From NCBI RefSeq assembly GCF_001693515.2, contig NZ_CP042968.1:5146001-5210000 (forward strand): DNA of 64,000 bases. Reading direction: 5' to 3'. Within the stretch, counting starts at the first letter, position 1; each line of letters starts with the position of its first letter. Position numbers and translations under genes: made by a program. The stretch comes from Bradyrhizobium paxllaeri (lineage in GTDB: Bacteria; Pseudomonadota; Alphaproteobacteria; Rhizobiales; Xanthobacteraceae). The notes under the pieces are model-generated. The model saw nothing but the letters and a program-made list of their open reading frames with translations. It made no database searches and was not told the DNA's origin. Below are positions 18,856 through 28,563 of the stretch, piece by piece.

Positions 18856-20901
18856 TTATACTTTCTCCAGCATTTGATCATTGTTTTGATGCACGCGAGC
18901 AGCATGTGAAGGATGCAGCCGGAGGCAGCGTTTCTCCCATAGCCGCCGGAGCTCCTTAACGACAGTTTCACGCCTAGCCTGATCGAACGTATTAGTATCC
19001 AGGAGATCCCCAAGCACGGCTTCGCCCTCGATCTGCATCAGTAGATCGAACACGTCCTGTGAAACACGCACACTGTCACCGCTGGAGTGCCCTTTACGGA
19101 TTTGGTACACCGTCTCCTGGCGATCTCGCGCTATATAAGCGCGGACTCCTTGGAGTCGTGCATAAGGCGGCAATGAAACCGCGAGCGCGGTCCAATCCTC
19201 CAACGTTGCCACCCGCTTTTTGACGAGGAACGGCCCGACCACAAGTCCATCCAGCTCTGTCGTCAGAAATGTGGTAATCGCATCTGCAACCGAATCCACG
19301 ATCGGCTCGGCATTGTTGTTAAATGACGTGTTGAGCAGAACTGGGATGCCCGTCCGCTTCTTGAACGCATTAATCACCTCCCAATAGGCGGGATTTGTCT
19401 TGCGCGATACTGTTTGCAATCGCGCAGTGCCGTCGACGTGCGTTATGGCACCGAGCACGCTTTGCTTGGAGTCGCGCACGCGAACGACAAAGTTCATAAA
19501 GGGAAATTTGCGCGTGCCGTTGGGAAGGTCGAAAAATTCGCTCGCATCCTCCTCCAGCACTGATGGCGCGAACGGTCGATAGCCTTCGCGCTTTTTGACC
19601 ATCGCGTTGATCCGGTCCTTGTTTGCGGCAGGCCGAGGATCGGCGAGAATACTGCGGTTGCCAAGCGCACGTGGCCCGAACTCAGAACGACCCTGCACCC
19701 AGCCGATCACGGCACCATTAGCCACCCAGTCGGCTGCACTACCTGCCACGTCGTTGCTACGTTCGACGTCAAGGTGTCCACCCCATGCATCCAGTTCCTG
19801 CTGCACGGCGCTCTCGCTCGCGAGATCAGGACCCCAGTAGACCTCCTGCAGCCGCTCACGTGGCGCGGGCCGGCCCAGCTCATTAGACATCATTAGTGCA
19901 GCGCCCAATGCGCAGCCAGCGTCATGCGCCGCTGGTTGCACGAAGATGTCTTCAAAAAGCCCTGAATACAGCAGCTTGCCGTTCATGGTGCAATTGTGGG
20001 CTACCCCTCCAGCCAGGCACAACCGTTTCATACCCGTGGCTTCGCGATGATGACGGAGAATGTGAAAGACGATCCTCTCCAAGGCTTCCTGCAATGAAGC
20101 ACTCACATCTCGATGCTGCTGCGTGAATGGCATTCCCTTTCGCCGGACCTGGATGCCCCGGCGCAGCGTCGGACCGATTCGGTCGAGATAGACGCGGTAG
20201 GCGCCGTTATCTAAAAGTTCGTAGAACTGCTCGAAGAGCTCACGATGGGGAGCCGGATCCCCGTAGGGGGCAAGCCCCATGACCTTGTATTCATCGAATA
20301 AGCCGTAGCCCAGACACCGGATCGTCTCGAGATAAAATAGCCCTAGGGAATTATTCTCCGGGAAACTCGCGAGTTGGGTAACCTCGGTTCCAGACCCAAT
20401 AGCTAAGAGGCCGGAGAGACAATCACCACCGCCATCGATCGCGAGGATTAGACTTTGCTCGAAGCCAGACATCGCAAAGGCGCTTACGGCGTGCGCCTGA
20501 TGGTGACTTACGAAAGAGACACGCGACGGATCGACCTCGGTACCAAACTCCTGCGCTAGCAAGTTACGCATCACCAGTTTGGCATCCAGAGGAATGGAAG
20601 CGTCCGGCTGGGACCCGAACAGGCTTTCGAGCATGGCGTTGCAATAGGTCTCGGTCGCGTAGAACGCGATACGATCGACGTCGCTGAGTTGGATCCCTGC
20701 GGCTGCAAGGCAGTATTCTATCGAACGGCTTGGGAATTTGTTGGAGTGCTTAATCCGATTGAGGCGCTCCTCTTCAACGGCCGCTATCACGCGTCCGTCC
20801 CGGACGAGCACTGCAGCGCCATCGTGCAGAAATGTGTTCGAAAACTCACGTGTGTCTTCATGGACTTTGTCTAGCCCGCCGCTCACTCCTAGACAGAACA
20901 T
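18856..20901 (-). CDS. nolO: Nod-factor carbamoyltransferase NolO
   Basis: 681 residues from the ATG at 20901, which has a GGAG site and begins MFCLGVSGGLDK as in known NolO; an ATG at 20913 is the alternative. NolO belongs to the NodU/CmcH O-carbamoyltransferase family and adds carbamoyl groups to the non-reducing end, as known for the 3-O(4) position. N-terminal Kae1-like ATPase motifs include HHQAHAVSAF and LAIDGGGD, and the YrdC-like C-terminal half has FGPRALGNRSILADPR and NTSFNNNAEPIVD. The extra C-terminal ~100 residues are typical of NolO. It follows nodJ; nolM and nolN, which I recall here in B. japonicum, are absent. Confidence 0.92.
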   Translation of the reverse strand: MFCLGVSGGLDKVHEDTREFSNTFLHDGAAVLVRDGRVIAAVEEERLNRIKHSNKFPSRSIEYCLAAAGIQLSDVDRIAFYATETYCNAMLESLFGSQPDASIPLDAKLVMRNLLAQEFGTEVDPSRVSFVSHHQAHAVSAFAMSGFEQSLILAIDGGGDCLSGLLAIGSGTEVTQLASFPENNSLGLFYLETIRCLGYGLFDEYKVMGLAPYGDPAPHRELFEQFYELLDNGAYRVYLDRIGPTLRRGIQVRRKGMPFTQQHRDVSASLQEALERIVFHILRHHREATGMKRLCLAGGVAHNCTMNGKLLYSGLFEDIFVQPAAHDAGCALGAALMMSNELGRPAPRERLQEVYWGPDLASESAVQQELDAWGGHLDVERSNDVAGSAADWVANGAVIGWVQGRSEFGPRALGNRSILADPRPAANKDRINAMVKKREGYRPFAPSVLEEDASEFFDLPNGTRKFPFMNFVVRVRDSKQSVLGAITHVDGTARLQTVSRKTNPAYWEVINAFKKRTGIPVLLNTSFNNNAEPIVDSVADAITTFLTTELDGLVVGPFLVKKRVATLEDWTALAVSLPPYARLQGVRAYIARDRQETVYQIRKGHSSGDSVRVSQDVFDLLMQIEGEAVLGDLLDTNTFDQARRETVVKELRRLWEKRCLRLHPSHAARVHQNNDQMLEKV

Positions 20902-20995
20902 CTCATTCTCCATTTATCGTGACACGAGGCCCAATTGGCCTGCCGAATTCGCGGTACTGCATCGTGTCTCACCATTGCGTTTGTGGAATATTGGG

Positions 20996-21784
20996 CTAGC
21001 GCATCAGGCGCCGGCGAAACAGCGCGATCGAGAGAAAGAACGCCAGCACCGCGTAAATGCACAGTGCACCGATATGAAGGCCTATGCCGCCTGCCGGGAC
21101 CCCAAGCATCACTGGGCGGATGAGGTCGACCGAATGTGCCAGCGGCAATAAGCTCGCCACGCGCTGAAATGCGCTGGGCATCTGGCTCACCGGAAAGACT
21201 GCGCCACACAGGAACACCATGGGTGTGACGACGAGAGTCTGGTAAAACACGAAGTAATCGTAGCTTGGCGCAAGCGATACGACGATCATCGCTAGGCTCG
21301 CGAAGACGAAGCCAGTGATTGCGATTGCTGGTATCGAATAGAGGATGGATGTCCAAGCTGCATAACCCATGGTCGCGGCAACAAGTGCAATTGCTGTTCC
21401 GGCCAGAACGGATTTAGTAGCTGCCCACGCCAATTCACCGAGAACGATGTCGCCGAGCGTGAGCTGTGTGCACAGGATTGCTTCCCAAGTGCGCTGAGCA
21501 CGCATGCGGGCGAACGCCGCATACATCGTTTCGAAGGTGGCTGCGGTCATAGCGCTAGTCGCGACCATCCCACCAGCCAGAAACGCGATGTATGAAGTGC
21601 CGTCGATGAGCCCCACAATTACTCCAAGGCCAAAGCCGAGGCCAAACAGATTAGTCATGGGATCGGCGAGATTGCCGAGAACCGATGCAAGCGCGACTTT
21701 CCTCCACGCCAGAAAGTTGCGACGCCATACAGCGACCCAGTTGTACGCGTTGGCGGGCATGACGGCAGCGTAACCTTCGCGCAT
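20996..21784 (-). CDS. nodJ: Nod-factor export permease NodJ
   Basis: 262 residues, the expected length of the ABC-2 type permease that exports lipochitooligosaccharides together with NodI. Begins [20 protein letters not shown] as in Bradyrhizobium NodJ. About six hydrophobic helices, among them a Gly-rich first ([19 protein letters not shown]) and a last helix before a basic C-terminus (FRRRLMR). It starts 3 bp after the nodI stop, so the two are coupled. Confidence 0.94.
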   Translation of the reverse strand: MREGYAAVMPANAYNWVAVWRRNFLAWRKVALASVLGNLADPMTNLFGLGFGLGVIVGLIDGTSYIAFLAGGMVATSAMTAATFETMYAAFARMRAQRTWEAILCTQLTLGDIVLGELAWAATKSVLAGTAIALVAATMGYAAWTSILYSIPAIAITGFVFASLAMIVVSLAPSYDYFVFYQTLVVTPMVFLCGAVFPVSQMPSAFQRVASLLPLAHSVDLIRPVMLGVPAGGIGLHIGALCIYAVLAFFLSIALFRRRLMR

Positions 21785-21787
21785 CGT

Positions 21788-22702
21788 TCAACTCTCCATT
21801 TCCCGCCCGGTCAGCCGCAAAAAGACATCCTCGAGATTCGCAGGACGCTGCAAAAGGCGTAGACCTGCGCGCCCGCGCAGATGCACGAGCACCTGCTCCG
21901 GATCTGGCGCATAGCAAAAAAGCGTTTCGCCGCTCACTTCGACATGCCGGGCATAGGGCCTGATCAGAGAAGATAGCTCGTGCGGATCGCCGCCATAGAT
22001 CTCGATCACTTGGCAGCCGATCTGCTCATCGATCAATGCGCGAGGCTCGCCTTCTGCGATCTTGCGTCCTGCTTCAAGCACGCACAGCCGATCGCACAAC
22101 CGCTCGGCCTCTTCCATGAAGTGGGTGGTCAAAAGAATCGTCTTGCCTCGTGCCAGCAGCAATCGCAGGCGTTCCCAAATTAGGTGGCGCGCGTGCGGAT
22201 CTAGACCGGTGGTCGGCTCGTCCATCACTAGCAGATGTGGGTCGTTGATCAGCGCACGCGCCAGCGTCAGCCGCCGCTTCATGCCGCCGGATAGTTCGGC
22301 GACGCGAGCATCCGCCTTGCTCTCCAGGCGAGCGAACTCGAGCAGCGCTGGCACAACTGCCTCGACCTCGCGTGCGCTCATGTTGAAGTAGCGGCCAAAT
22401 ACCAGCAGGTTCTCGCGGACGGTGAATTCCAGTTCGAGGTTATCGAACTGCGGCACCACGCCGATGCGCGCACGTGCCAGGCGAGCACGCGCCGGTACGG
22501 GCTCGCCGAGTACGGTCATCTTGCCGGCGTCCGGCGCTACCATGCCGAGAACCATACGTGCAATCGTGCTTTTGCCCGCCCCGTTTGGTCCGAGGAGGCC
22601 AAAGCACTCTCCCGACGCGACAGCAAGGGACAGCCCATTGACGACGATTTTGTCGCCATACGACTTCCTTACGCAGCTAAGGTCGATTGCTACGGTGGAC
22701 AT
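21788..22702 (-). CDS. nodI: Nod-factor export ATPase NodI
   Basis: 304 residues; ABC ATPase of the DrrA/NodI class. Walker [10 protein letters not shown], signature [15 protein letters not shown], Walker [13 protein letters not shown] and the switch His ([20 protein letters not shown]). It energises NodJ at the inner membrane to export Nod factor. Sits between nodU (9 bp) and nodJ (3 bp) in the operon. Confidence 0.95.
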   Translation of the reverse strand: MSTVAIDLSCVRKSYGDKIVVNGLSLAVASGECFGLLGPNGAGKSTIARMVLGMVAPDAGKMTVLGEPVPARARLARARIGVVPQFDNLELEFTVRENLLVFGRYFNMSAREVEAVVPALLEFARLESKADARVAELSGGMKRRLTLARALINDPHLLVMDEPTTGLDPHARHLIWERLRLLLARGKTILLTTHFMEEAERLCDRLCVLEAGRKIAEGEPRALIDEQIGCQVIEIYGGDPHELSSLIRPYARHVEVSGETLFCYAPDPEQVLVHLRGRAGLRLLQRPANLEDVFLRLTGREMES

Positions 22703-22711
22703 ATGTTCATC

Positions 22712-24421
22712 TTAGACCGAAACAAGGCGTTCGGCCGGCGATCGTTCACTTACGGCCGTTTTGGTCCATAGCAGGCCGTCGCACCATATGTGTTCAACGC
22801 GTCCCCACTGGCATGCTGCTGCGGCATCCGGAAAAAACCCACGTCCATGGTGGTTGGCACTCGTATTGCACAGCAGCGGAATGCCCGTGAGTTCTTCATA
22901 TTCGATGAGGAGCTCCGCGATTTTGTGCGGAGAGGTTCTGGGAACGGTCTGCAAACGCGCAGATCCGTCCAGGTGTATAATAGCGGGGACTTTGTTCCAC
23001 CATTCTGCCCGTGTCTGGTGATCGAAAAGCATGTAAGGATCCGGCGTTCCGGGACTGAAAATTTCCGGCGCACGATCCTCCAGGCATATCGGCGCGACTG
23101 GCCGAAAGAGTTCGCGGAGCTTGATGTCGTTGAGATGATCCTTCATTGCCGGCGAAGTCGCGGCTGCCAGAATGCTTCTGCCACCCAATGCTCGCGGTCC
23201 AAGCTCCGCGCGACCGGCGAGAAAAACCACGGGCTTGTTGCTCGCGAGGATGGTCGCAAGTTCACGCATACTGCATGGCGCAGCCTTCCATTCGGACGAC
23301 ACATCGCTGGGTATTAGTGCCGGTCCACTGTAGACCGACCATTGCAGCGGCACGAAGCCCTTGGCCGCTGCCATTGCGGAGCAAGCGGCACCGATTGCCG
23401 AGCCGCTGTCATTCGGAAAAGGCGGCACCCAGACATCATCGAACAGGTCAGCCGCACGTAATGCACTGTTCCATTTGATATTGAGACCGCAGCCACCGGC
23501 TATGCACAAATTGCGCGGCCCCGGAAAACACGAATGCCGCTCCAAAGCACTGGCCATTTGGCGGATAAGGAGACGCTCGAGGAAACAATGAAACGATGCA
23601 AGTACATCTTCGGGTAGCTTATCTTTCAATCGGAGCTCGCTCGCGTCGAAGAAGTCGTGCATAGCCTCCAGTGAGGCCTCCTCGCTATTGACCTTCGCAC
23701 GATGACGACGAGCATGCTCCGTGTCGCCCGCAAAGCGCTCCTCGTAGAGCTCCTGAAACATCGCCACAATGCCTTCATCAACTGACCCGAGCGCGATATA
23801 GGCCATCAGCTTGCCCGCAACACCTAGGTCCCAGCTAGTACGGCTCGCCTGCCTATAAGGTCCGAAGTGATGGCCCGCGACAGCATAAGCATGGCCTATG
23901 ATCGGAAACAGGCATTCGATGAACCGCACGCCGCGGGGTTCTACGTAGTAGAGACGTGGAAAGATGCAGCCGTCCCATACCAGGCAGAAGGCGGGTTGTC
24001 CGGCTTTGGCAAAAGGACTCGTGCAGTATGCGGAGGCAACATGGCCTGTGACGTGCGGATAGCTTTTATAAGGAAAGACCCGGCCGTCGAGCATCAGGTT
24101 AAAGCCGTCGCGCGACGTGAGAAGGCCATTGGCATTCCGTTCAACATACGGCGCCCCTTTGAGAGTGATAGGCGCGACCCCGCTGAGGACTTGGAATTGC
24201 GACTCGACCTGCCCGTCCCAGCCGTCGATGACGAACTGATCAACATCCCGCGGATCCAGACCATGCTCCGCTAAAGCGACAACAACTGCGTCAAGATTGT
24301 CGATGGTTTGATACCGCGGATTGTTGCTCCGTTTCTCCTGCTCGATGCAAAAGACCAGCCGTCCGTCCTCAACCAGAGCAATCGCCCCGTCATGCGTCAG
24401 CTTGATGCCGCAGATGCGCAT
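22712..24421 (-). CDS. nodU: Nod-factor 6-O-carbamoyltransferase NodU
   Basis: 569 residues, the usual NodU size. The ATG is preceded by GAGGAG. NodU adds a carbamoyl group at O-6 of the non-reducing sugar using carbamoyl phosphate and ATP. N-terminal KLTHDGAIALVEDGRLVFCI begins the Kae1-like domain, followed by LCIAGGCGLNIKWNSALR, and the C-terminal half has ELGPRALGGRSILAAATSP and CNTSANHHGRGF. A second carbamoyltransferase, NolO, is encoded in the same cluster. Confidence 0.95.
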   Translation of the reverse strand: MRICGIKLTHDGAIALVEDGRLVFCIEQEKRSNNPRYQTIDNLDAVVVALAEHGLDPRDVDQFVIDGWDGQVESQFQVLSGVAPITLKGAPYVERNANGLLTSRDGFNLMLDGRVFPYKSYPHVTGHVASAYCTSPFAKAGQPAFCLVWDGCIFPRLYYVEPRGVRFIECLFPIIGHAYAVAGHHFGPYRQASRTSWDLGVAGKLMAYIALGSVDEGIVAMFQELYEERFAGDTEHARRHRAKVNSEEASLEAMHDFFDASELRLKDKLPEDVLASFHCFLERLLIRQMASALERHSCFPGPRNLCIAGGCGLNIKWNSALRAADLFDDVWVPPFPNDSGSAIGAACSAMAAAKGFVPLQWSVYSGPALIPSDVSSEWKAAPCSMRELATILASNKPVVFLAGRAELGPRALGGRSILAAATSPAMKDHLNDIKLRELFRPVAPICLEDRAPEIFSPGTPDPYMLFDHQTRAEWWNKVPAIIHLDGSARLQTVPRTSPHKIAELLIEYEELTGIPLLCNTSANHHGRGFFPDAAAACQWGRVEHIWCDGLLWTKTAVSERSPAERLVSV

Positions 24422-24430
24422 AGTGTCTCC

Positions 24431-25054
24431 TCAGCAATTGGATTTAATGGACACTCGAACTGGATTCCGAAAGTAGACGAGCAAGCAGTCTTCGTTAGTC
24501 GATTCGCCCTGGCAGTGTACGCGCTCGACCTCGATCAACGTTTCATTGAGCATGGTGATGACCGCCTCGGCACCAGCAGCGTGCCCCCAACGCCTGCACG
24601 CGGCATCACGCGCCGATCCAAAGAGCAGACGCCCACCTGGCGCAAGCATCTGCACCAGATTGCGGATGGCCGCGCGTATCTCAGTTAAGTCGTCGAGGTA
24701 GTAGAGAACTTCCGCCACGACGATCAGATCGAACAGCTCTGGGGTCGAGAACTCTTGGATATCGGAAGCTATCCACTTGATGTGCGACCACCTCTTCGTC
24801 CGTTGGCACGCTCGACCGATCGCTCGCGGCATAACATCAACCACCGTGAGCCGTTGACAGTGGGGTGCCAGTTTTTCTGTGAATGCGCCGGCTGCGCACC
24901 CGACTTCCAGACCATGTGTAATAACCCCTTGGGCAAGCGACAGCCGGAGCATTTGTGTGTGACGCTCCCGCTCGAACGGATTACCGTCGAGTCGCCACGG
25001 ATCGTCGCTCGCCAATTCGAGATCTAACGATTGATATTTCTTGTTCCGGCTCAC
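24431..25054 (-). CDS. nodS: Nod-factor N-methyltransferase NodS
   Basis: 207 residues from a GTG start. SAM-dependent methyltransferase that N-methylates the glucosamine freed by NodB. Motif I is THGLEVGCAAGAFTEKLAP, motif II is LTVVDVMP, and FDLIVVAEVLYYLDDL is the post-motif region of class I methyltransferases. It lies between nodC (27 bp) and nodU (9 bp), the standard Bradyrhizobium order. Confidence 0.94.
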   Translation of the reverse strand: MSRNKKYQSLDLELASDDPWRLDGNPFERERHTQMLRLSLAQGVITHGLEVGCAAGAFTEKLAPHCQRLTVVDVMPRAIGRACQRTKRWSHIKWIASDIQEFSTPELFDLIVVAEVLYYLDDLTEIRAAIRNLVQMLAPGGRLLFGSARDAACRRWGHAAGAEAVITMLNETLIEVERVHCQGESTNEDCLLVYFRNPVRVSIKSNC

Positions 25055-25081
25055 GACTTGTGCACCTAAATAGCGTTCAAC

Positions 25082-26434
25082 TCACTTGCCGCTGCAAATA
25101 CTGTTCGACGCCACGAAACTCGAAGACCGGCGCGAAAGATCCTTGCGAACTGACCCAGCAATGACCGAACCTCCATTAGCGTTTGGTCCAGCCATCGGGT
25201 TTGGGATGACGACCTGTGTTTCACCCTCGTTTGATAAGTTTGAAGACTTGCGCGACAGCCAATCGCTATTGCTCAATGTGCACAGTGCATAGGCTTTCAC
25301 GGGGAGTAACAGAAAGATGTTGATGAGTGTGTGCAGAGAAAAGCCGAGAAAGCGCAGTTCGCGAGCACGAAAGGCTGCGACGCTGCAGCGAACTACGGTC
25401 ATTGATGCGATAATCAGTCCTGTCCACCACGGTACTGTGGCTGTGATTGCGAGCTGCGCGAGCGCCGCTAGCGCTGAAACGGCGAGAAGTAGCGGGCCGA
25501 GATTCTGTCCGACTACATCTAGCGTTAGATAGCGATCCAGTTCGGGTAACAGGCGCAGCGCAAGGAAGGTGTCACGGAAAGTGCTGCGTGCCCAACGGAG
25601 TTGTTGACGCAGATACGGCCTTAGCCTATCCGGAACCACTGTTGCCGCGACGGCGTCGGGAACGTACTCCGTTCGAAATCCTGCTTTCAACATGAGGATC
25701 GTGAGGTGGCGATCCTCACCGAAGTCGCTTGGCTTTCCGCGAAAAAACTGCGTCTCGTACTGATCTAGCAGCAAAAGGAGCGCGGAACGGCGGTACATGG
25801 CACATGGGCCGCAACAGCACATAACGGCGCCGAAGCGAGCCTGTGCCGCGCGCTCTTCGTTGCAAGCCAACCAGTACTCCATGTCGATCAACCGGGTTAA
25901 CCAGGTGTCGTTTCGGTTACTCGCCGTCAACTGACCCATGGCCGCCCCGATCGCCGGATCCTGCATCTTTCGTACAAGTTTCGTGACTACATCGGCGGCG
26001 AGTATCGTGTCCGAATCGACGTTGAGCACCAAATCTCCAGACGACCTGCGTATCGCAGCGATCTGCGCCTTCCGCTTTCCGACATTCTTTCGCAGAAGAA
26101 TAAAGCTAAACCTCGGGTCGTCGGCGTAGGCGTGGTGAACGGGTGCTACAGCTTCGAGATTTCCGGAACCGTCATCAACCACATAGACTTGCAGTTTCCC
26201 GCCGTAATCTTGGCCTGCAATGGATATCAGACACGCCGATAGCGTGCGCGGGTCCTCGTTGAAGCAGGGGACGATGACATCCACGCTCGGCAAAGCGTCG
26301 GAGACGACCACGTCATCCGAAGCCGACGAAACGTTTGTCGGCAGAGCATAAAGCACCTGAGCGCTTTTATAGAAAGTCGAGAGCAGCGCATACAATGAAA
26401 TAGCGACAGTGCTGGTCGTAGCAAGAAGATTCAT
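25082..26434 (-). CDS. nodC: Chitooligosaccharide synthase NodC
   Basis: 450 residues; somewhat shorter than the ~480 I recall for Bradyrhizobium NodC. Family 2 glycosyltransferase that builds the GlcNAc backbone in the inner membrane. An N-terminal membrane segment (~1-20) precedes the catalytic domain: VDDGSGN and NVDSDTILA for UDP-GlcNAc/metal binding, FGEDRHLT for the base, and QQLRWARS as the QxxRW motif. C-terminal hydrophobic helices (residues ~305-385) follow. The shorter tail may reflect lineage difference; nothing in the frame suggests truncation. Confidence 0.95.
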   Translation of the reverse strand: MNLLATTSTVAISLYALLSTFYKSAQVLYALPTNVSSASDDVVVSDALPSVDVIVPCFNEDPRTLSACLISIAGQDYGGKLQVYVVDDGSGNLEAVAPVHHAYADDPRFSFILLRKNVGKRKAQIAAIRRSSGDLVLNVDSDTILAADVVTKLVRKMQDPAIGAAMGQLTASNRNDTWLTRLIDMEYWLACNEERAAQARFGAVMCCCGPCAMYRRSALLLLLDQYETQFFRGKPSDFGEDRHLTILMLKAGFRTEYVPDAVAATVVPDRLRPYLRQQLRWARSTFRDTFLALRLLPELDRYLTLDVVGQNLGPLLLAVSALAALAQLAITATVPWWTGLIIASMTVVRCSVAAFRARELRFLGFSLHTLINIFLLLPVKAYALCTLSNSDWLSRKSSNLSNEGETQVVIPNPMAGPNANGGSVIAGSVRKDLSRRSSSFVASNSICSGK

Positions 26435-26449
26435 GAGTGTGTCGATTGT

Positions 26450-27109
26450 TTAGTGAGGTTGAGGAAGCGAGCGAATTGAGAATCCGCGGCCATGCAATGC
26501 TGGAATCAGGTGGGAAAGCGCCAAGACGGTCTGGTCGCGAACACGAGCATGAGTAGCCCGTCCTAACTCCTCGGGAGGACATCCATCGTGCAAGAGCACG
26601 ATTGCACCCGCCCGGACAGAGGCCAGCACAGCGTCGACAATCGCGTTAACGCCGGGACGAGACCAGTCTCGCGGATCTACCGACCAGTGCAGGGCGGCCA
26701 GTCCAGTCCTCGCCGACGTGGTGAGCACCTCTTCGCTCCACATCCCATAAGGCGCACGCATGTGCCGCAGCTGGGCCTGGGGGCACGCCATTTTGATGAC
26801 CCTGCTCGCCGCTCGTATTTCATACTGCACTTCCGTGAGTTCGCATCTGGACAGGTCCGGATGCGTCATCGTGTGGTTTGCGACCTCGTGCCCTTCTGCG
26901 ATCATTCGTCGGATTAGTTTCGGCTGGTCCGCCGCGTACGCGCCGATGACGAAGAACGTTGCGGGCACTCGGTGTTCCGCGAGCACATCCAGGACATCCG
27001 GAGTGCACAGTGGATGCGGACCGTCGTCAAACGTCAGATAGACGCCGCGATCTTCAGTGCGGTCAGCGTATTCGCTGCGCACTTCGCATAAGCGTTCGAG
27101 GTATGTCAC
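26450..27109 (-). CDS. nodB: Chitooligosaccharide deacetylase NodB
   Basis: 219 residues; NodB-homology polysaccharide deacetylase. It removes the acetyl group from the non-reducing GlcNAc so that NodS and NodA can act. The metal- and acetate-site motifs TFDDGPH (catalytic Asp) and [14 protein letters not shown] (metal His pair) are present, as is [10 protein letters not shown] and the late IVLLHDG motif. Its ATG overlaps the nodA stop by four bases (ATGA), so nodA and nodB are translationally coupled. Confidence 0.96.
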   Translation of the reverse strand: MTYLERLCEVRSEYADRTEDRGVYLTFDDGPHPLCTPDVLDVLAEHRVPATFFVIGAYAADQPKLIRRMIAEGHEVANHTMTHPDLSRCELTEVQYEIRAASRVIKMACPQAQLRHMRAPYGMWSEEVLTTSARTGLAALHWSVDPRDWSRPGVNAIVDAVLASVRAGAIVLLHDGCPPEELGRATHARVRDQTVLALSHLIPALHGRGFSIRSLPQPH

Positions 27110-27738
27110 AGCTCAGGCCCGTTCCGATCAATTATCGTACCAGTCGGCCACTCGCTGATCGGCCGTCCAATCGGCAGAACCAGGACGAGCACGTCCTCCA
27201 CGCGCGTGGGCGACAAGTTCAGATACACATCCGAAAGGGTGGACCGCACGCGAACCCCGGAGATAATGGTTGCCAGACCGCGGCGGGCCAGCAACCTTGT
27301 AAGATGTTCCTTCAGCGCATGCCGAACCGTGCCGAAACCGAACGGAACGCCGAGCTTCTGCAGTACTGGATACATCACGCGCATTGAGTGCGTGATTCCG
27401 AGTCCCTCAAGATCCGGACGTACCCCGTACAATCCTAGCTCGGCCACTAGTAGATCGACGTCTCCGATCTTGATGAAGCGGCGTAGCGCGCCGATATGAG
27501 CCGCTACGCCGCGTGCGTCGTAGCCGATTGCACGGAGCTCAGGTCTCGCGCCGGCCCAACTTCGATAATCTCCGAATGGTTTGGCATTGAACTCGCCGGT
27601 GGGACCATAGGTCTTTCGGAAGAAGTCGGAGAGTTCGATATGGTCGGCGAGGCGCAGTTCATTTTCCCAGACCACCTTCCACCGCACCGGCGAACGCATG
27701 GACACACCTGCCGTAGAGCTGGACACGGCAATATTCAT
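27106..27738 (-). CDS. nodA: Nod-factor N-acyltransferase NodA
   Basis: 210 residues, the typical Bradyrhizobium NodA length. NodA transfers a fatty acyl chain to the free amino group made by NodB. The N-terminal [20 protein letters not shown], the central [20 protein letters not shown] and the C-terminal [13 protein letters not shown] are NodA hallmarks. The ATG overlaps the stop of the upstream nodK frame by ATGA, and its own stop overlaps nodB. Confidence 0.96.
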   Translation of the reverse strand: MNIAVSSSTAGVSMRSPVRWKVVWENELRLADHIELSDFFRKTYGPTGEFNAKPFGDYRSWAGARPELRAIGYDARGVAAHIGALRRFIKIGDVDLLVAELGLYGVRPDLEGLGITHSMRVMYPVLQKLGVPFGFGTVRHALKEHLTRLLARRGLATIISGVRVRSTLSDVYLNLSPTRVEDVLVLVLPIGRPISEWPTGTIIDRNGPEL

Positions 27739-28091
27739 AGTTGCCTCGCATTCACTGTCTGGCGTTTGACGATGGACTTGATGAACGCGAGTCGTTCGCT
27801 TTCGATGAATGGCTTCACCGGGGACTGGGAAACGCTAGCTGCGGCCAGATGCTGGCATAGCAGGGGCCCGGCCACTCCGGTCCACTGAACATTCGCTATC
27901 AAGGAGGACGGGCTGAGAGGACGGCTAGATTGCAATAGCTCATCTGCGCGCTGGACAGATTCGCACTTTTCGCCGGTCAAACAGAGTGCGCCTGTCAGCG
28001 CTTTACGGACCGATGCATCGCTATCCACGACGGAGATTACATCGAGCGCATGTGCCATTCGCACCAGATCCACTGGGGACTTCTCCTGCAT
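27735..28091 (-). CDS. nodK: NodK/NodY-like protein, degenerate response-regulator receiver
   Basis: First frame of the nod operon, overlapping nodA by ATGA. I chose the ATG at 28091 (118 residues); ATG 28058 (107) is equally possible and the open frame continues to 28442. The position matches nodK of B. elkanii and nodY of B. japonicum, whose function is unknown. The sequence reads like a FixJ-type receiver: [20 protein letters not shown] for the first strand and helix, [12 protein letters not shown] where DVRMPGxxG is expected, and [10 protein letters not shown] where the conserved Lys-Pro lies. The phospho-acceptor Asp is Asn and the segment between appears deleted. Confidence 0.65.
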   Translation of the reverse strand: MQEKSPVDLVRMAHALDVISVVDSDASVRKALTGALCLTGEKCESVQRADELLQSSRPLSPSSLIANVQWTGVAGPLLCQHLAAASVSQSPVKPFIESERLAFIKSIVKRQTVNARQL

Positions 28092-28502
28092 TTTGCGCAC
28101 GATTTGACTGCTTTCGACACGCGATACATTTGGCCGGGTCGCAAAGGCATTTGGCGCCTGCAATCGGCAGCTCCTGACTGATCGCCACGTTAGAGCGCAA
28201 TTGCGGGCCGCATCAATTCTACGGAGGTAAACGGCCAATATAGGAACGACTAGAGAAGCTATACGAACGTTTACCGGTAGTGAGCGGTGAGGAGACCTGC
28301 GGCACATCTGTCGCGTCGAGCCGCTGCGACGCAGTTTGCACAACCCATTGAAAACTCTGCCTCCAATGGACCTGCGCTTCGATCGACACTCGGGGTGCAG
28401 CCGAGACTTTTTCGCGGAGCCAGGGCAACGACTGATAAGCATTCCTGATATGCCTGAAATTTTTGTTTGTCCCGACCGACGGCTTTGCTATCCGCCATTC
28501 GG

Positions 28503-28552
28503 CAACATTGGTAAAATCGATTGTTTTTATTGAACTCATCCAAAGGATGGAT
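28503..28552 (-). promoter_or_regulatory. nod box of the nodKABCSUIJ operon
   Basis: Minus strand begins ATCCATCCTTTGGATGAG, has the core AACAATCGATTTTACCAATG, and ends near GCGGATAGC at 28489. It matches the NodD-binding nod box and lies between the divergent nodD1 and nodK, so NodD1 bound here could also repress its own gene. Confidence 0.92.
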
Positions 28553-28563
28553 AACTCCACGCT

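Noticed and set aside
28091..28442. Extension of nodK to a 235-residue protein
   Set aside because: The added part is the leader also copied before the sulfotransferase, with no usable ribosome site at 28442; kept only as an open question in the findings.
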